Shown here: positions 61,498 through 64,000 of the stretch, one piece after another
Layout: the number at the start of each line of letters is the position of its first letter
Position numbering within the stretch: the stretch's first letter is position 1
Assembly (NCBI RefSeq): GCF_030124375.1
Contig: NZ_JASKLS010000020.1
Location: 57,524 to 121,523 of the forward strand
Direction of reading: 5' to 3'
DNA from: Sinorhizobium sp. 6-70
GTDB taxonomy: Bacteria > Pseudomonadota > Alphaproteobacteria > Rhizobiales > Rhizobiaceae
DNA length: 64,000 nt
Position numbers and translations under genes: made by a program
The notes under the pieces: generated by a model
What the model was told of the DNA's origin: nothing
The model's input: the letters and a program-made list of their open reading frames with translations, nothing else
Database searches by the model: none

Positions 61498-63009
61498 ATG
61501 GTAAACGTCCTTTTCGACGCCCTACTCGGCGACCGGCGCGATACTGCAGCGCCGTTTCTCCATCTGCCTGATGGCGAGTTGATCTCGTATCGTGCATTTT
61601 GCGAACTGGTTTCCCGTTATGCCAACGCCCTCGTTTCTCAAGGTGTGAAGCCGGGAGACAGGGTCACAGCTCAGGCCGAAAAATCACCAGACTCGCTTGC
61701 CCTGTACTTCGCGACCATAGCTGCGGGCGCGATCTACTCACCGTTGAATACTGACTATACAGCAACGGAGCTGGAGTACTTCATACAGGATGCGGAACCG
61801 TCCCTGGTGATCTGTCTGCCACTACGGGAGCGCGATGTGAGCATGATCGCCAGAAAGGTCGGGGCTGCCGTCGCCACCTTGGGAGCTGACGGCTCCGGCA
61901 GCTTGGGCGATGCCGCAAAGGGACAAGGCAGCACCTTTGTTCCGGCTCCGAGGGGAGAGGACGACCTCGCTGCTATTCTTTATACTTCCGGTACGACCGG
62001 GCGTTCGAAGGGCGCGATGCTGTCGCACGGCAATCTACTTTCCAATGCCGCCACGCTCAGGAAGGCCTGGGCCTTTACCGAACATGATGTACTGCTTCAC
62101 GCGCTGCCTATCTTCCATGCCCACGGTTTGTTCGTCGCCAACAACACAGTCGCGCTCGCCGGGGGTTCCATGATTTTCCATCCACGGTTCCTCGTCGACG
62201 ACGTCATCCGCGATCTCCCAGCGGCGACGTCTTTCATGGGGATCCCCACCTTCTACATCAGGTTGTTGGCCGACGCGCGACTGACTCGGGAACTGGTAGC
62301 CGATATGCGTCTGTTTGTGTCCGGCAGCGCGCCCCTGCTTTCCGAGACCCATCTCGAGTTCGAGCGTTGCACGGCCCACAGGATCCTCGAACGGTACGGA
62401 ATGACCGAGACAACGATGATCACGTCAAACCCGTACAACGGCGATCGCAAAGCAGGGACGGTCGGACGTCCCCTGCCCGGCATTTCAGTCCGTGTCTGTG
62501 ATGCCGAGACGAGCAAGGAGCTCGCGCCGGGGGAGATTGGCGTCTTGGAAGTCGCCGGCCCTAACGTGTTCAAGGGATACTGGAGGATGCCGGAGAAAAC
62601 CGCGAGTGAATTTCGCGCCGATGGATACTTCGTGACCGGCGACTTGGCCCGTATCGACGCGGACGGATACATCACCCTTGTCGGCCGCACCAAGGATCTG
62701 ATCATCTCCGGCGGATATAATGTCTATCCAAAGGAAATCGAACTGTTGGTCGACGAATTGGACAGTGGCGTGGAATCCGCCGTCATAGGTGTTCCGCACC
62801 TCGACTTTGGGGAGGCTGTCGTCGCGGTCGTTGTCGTCGACTCCAACAAGATAACGGCCGCGGATTCATTAATGCCACTCCTGAAAGGAAAGATTGCAAA
62901 ATTCAAACAGCCTAAGCGCTACTTCATCGAGGAAAGTCTCCCAAGAAATTCTATGGGGAAGGTTCAAAAGAAGCTTCTGAGAGAAAAATACCTCAATTGC
63001 TTTACGTAG
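61498..63009 (+). CDS. Malonyl-CoA synthetase-like acyl-CoA ligase (MatB family)
   Basis: The 503-residue adenylate-forming enzyme has AILYTSGTTGRSKGAMLSHG (P-loop), HALPIFHAHGLFVANN, ERYGMTETTMITSNPY, the GDLARIDADGYITLVGRTKD hinge and the C-terminal lysine motif LPRNSMGKVQKK. Text similarity is closest to rhizobial MatB, which makes malonyl-CoA from malonate; TSNPYNG and GTVGRPLPG are MatB-like. Malonate use is important in legume nodules. No matA (decarboxylase) or matC (carrier) is seen here; the co-operonic gene is a PLP enzyme instead, so a different carboxylate is possible. AGGAG lies 7 bp before the ATG. Confidence 0.9.
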   Translation: MVNVLFDALLGDRRDTAAPFLHLPDGELISYRAFCELVSRYANALVSQGVKPGDRVTAQAEKSPDSLALYFATIAAGAIYSPLNTDYTATELEYFIQDAEPSLVICLPLRERDVSMIARKVGAAVATLGADGSGSLGDAAKGQGSTFVPAPRGEDDLAAILYTSGTTGRSKGAMLSHGNLLSNAATLRKAWAFTEHDVLLHALPIFHAHGLFVANNTVALAGGSMIFHPRFLVDDVIRDLPAATSFMGIPTFYIRLLADARLTRELVADMRLFVSGSAPLLSETHLEFERCTAHRILERYGMTETTMITSNPYNGDRKAGTVGRPLPGISVRVCDAETSKELAPGEIGVLEVAGPNVFKGYWRMPEKTASEFRADGYFVTGDLARIDADGYITLVGRTKDLIISGGYNVYPKEIELLVDELDSGVESAVIGVPHLDFGEAVVAVVVVDSNKITAADSLMPLLKGKIAKFKQPKRYFIEESLPRNSMGKVQKKLLREKYLNCFT

Positions 63010-63059
63010 GCGGCAAAGGCGGGGGCCCGCATCAAGTGTGGTTGCGCGGACATGAACGC

Positions 63060-63250
63060 CGATCACGGCGGCCAGCCGCAAAAGCCGAGGGGGCACAGTA
63101 CTTCTTTTCAGAATGGTTCCGAAATGAAGTTGGACGCGGCGCAGAAATTTGAAATGTGGCCATAAGCCCATCGGCTGACTGTTTGAGTAAGTTTCCCGTT
63201 TCTCCAGCAACGTCCTGGCGCATCTCACTCGCATGGCCACTACGCCAGCT
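63060..63250 (-). pseudogene. C-terminal remnant of an AraC-type regulator
   Basis: On the minus strand, stretches in two frames (LLEKRET, GNLLKQSADGL, YGHISNFCAA, VQLHFG) follow the same order as LLENGGTPLKQVAYEVGYGH and TSNFCTAFKRHFG of the AraC protein at 53106-54077. DNA similarity is visible over about 90 bp. It is a decayed fragment of a related regulator. Confidence 0.45.
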
Positions 63251-63926
63251 GCTTCGTTTCGCTTTGCAATATTATTCGGCAGGTTCTCGATTGACCCGCC
63301 CAGTGGCAGCGCGGCGTCCGATTGCGAGGACGGACTATTGCTACCACTGCTTTGGTACCCCGCTTGAGGTCTGGCCCCGCCTGGCCTGCGCCGGCATTAA
63401 TGATCTATCATGAGGGGATGGTCGGGCTGAGACAGCGCTCTTGAACAAGGGAGTGGACCGCCAACGCTTTTCTCCACAATTACCAAGCGATTCTGGGAGC
63501 ACGCCATTAACTGCGCGGAGACGTTGTGCTCGCTGGTGCCGGTGGCACGAAGAAGAACTCCAGCTTCCTTCCGGTCAGTTCATGACGATCGGCGCAGACG
63601 TCGCGGAACGCGACCGAGCCCGGTGTGTCATCGTGAAACAATTCCTTAGCTGCAGATTCTCAGGCAAAGGTTGAACGGGCGTCCACACGCCCGGCGACGT
63701 TAGAGGCATGATCAGGATGCGGTAGGCTCATACTATCCGCTAGCGCATAATGAAGCGTTGGCGCTAATAATTCAGGCGGCCTATTCAAATTGTCCACCTT
63801 GCGCTTGCCTATAGCGGCGATTTCGACAGTGCGTGCATCTACGCGCACACCCTCGCTGGGCGGTAAGTCGCTAAACCGCCACCATGCTCCGATTACAAGA
63901 TAAATGGCCGAGAAGAAGGACTTCAG
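63251..63926. other. Gene-free stretch before the amidohydrolase gene
   Basis: About 675 bp with no recognised gene. Confidence 0.4.
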
Positions 63927-64000
63927 ATGGCAGACAAACAGCAGGTCGACTACCTCATCATGAACGGCGAGGTGTACACAGGTGACCGAGACTCCCCGTT
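63927..64000 (+). CDS. Amidohydrolase family protein (N-terminus only)
   Basis: The last 74 bases begin a gene at ATG 63927 with AAGGA about 7 bp upstream. The 24 residues (MADKQQVDYLIMNGEVYTGD and RDSP) match the N-terminal strand of YtcJ-like amidohydrolases (DLIL.NG.VYTGD). The metal-binding part lies beyond the window, so subfamily and substrate are open. Confidence 0.65.
   Translation, partial: MADKQQVDYLIMNGEVYTGDRDSP

Noticed and set aside
1..64000. CRISPR arrays, tRNA and rRNA genes, nod boxes and replication (repABC) genes
   Set aside because: None was seen on reading both strands; a covariance or profile search was not possible here.

Overview
The window looks like part of a symbiotic plasmid (or symbiosis region) of a rhizobium in the Rhizobium/Sinorhizobium group. 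Four things in the sequence support this. There is a NifX-associated (DUF269) gene. Two sigma-54 -24/-12 promoters each have a NifA-type TGT-N10-ACA site about 95-110 bp upstream. There is a broken copy of rhizavidin, the avidin first described from a Rhizobium etli symbiotic plasmid. The rest is the usual symbiotic-plasmid mosaic of ABC importers, insertion sequences and pseudogenes. No rRNA, tRNA, CRISPR array or replication gene was seen.

Layout: 1-2730 (minus) holds a family-5 oligopeptide-type ABC importer. 3424-6824 (plus) holds a NifA/sigma-54-type ATP-grasp ligase gene, a second such promoter, the DUF269 gene and a lone ectoine synthase gene (ectC). An IclR regulator follows. 8418-15458 (minus) is a compact LacI-controlled sugar operon with a GH32 beta-fructosidase and a complete CUT1 importer, with two copies of one operator. 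16466-19360 (minus) is a ubiquitin-like conjugation cassette (48-aa Pro/Gly/His-rich protein, E2-E1 fusion, JAMM peptidase) followed by the rhizavidin pseudogene. 19609-21766 (minus) is a tandem UPF0262 pair with an AraC regulator. 22720-25151 is an IS66 element with all three genes open.

26040-28550 (minus) is a complete methylmalonyl-CoA mutase gene between decayed remnants of methylmalonyl-CoA epimerase and the biotinyl end of an acyl-CoA carboxylase. 28674-41911 (minus) is a long co-oriented catabolic cluster: two paralogous Tat-type binding proteins, an MmgE/PrpD protein, a CocE-like hydrolase, a polyamine-type ABC importer, DoeA-like ectoine hydrolase and DoeB-like deacetylase. The three importer genes and their upstream DNA occur again, apparently without a single difference, at 44375-47366 (2,992 bp). 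The space around the second copy is filled by remnants of IS3, IS66, IS630, IS91 and IS1380 elements.

49903-64000 carries an S9 oligopeptidase with an M24 peptidase remnant, AraC and GntR regulators, an internally deleted IS5 element, an MlrC-like M81 protein, a EutA-like Asp/Glu-racemase-family protein, a crotonase pseudogene, a PLP-dependent lyase/decarboxylase next to a MatB-like malonyl-CoA synthetase, and the start of an amidohydrolase. Intact ectC, doeA, doeB and the eutA-like gene suggest a scattered theme of ectoine or related amino-acid derivatives, but no ectA, ectB or ehu genes are visible.
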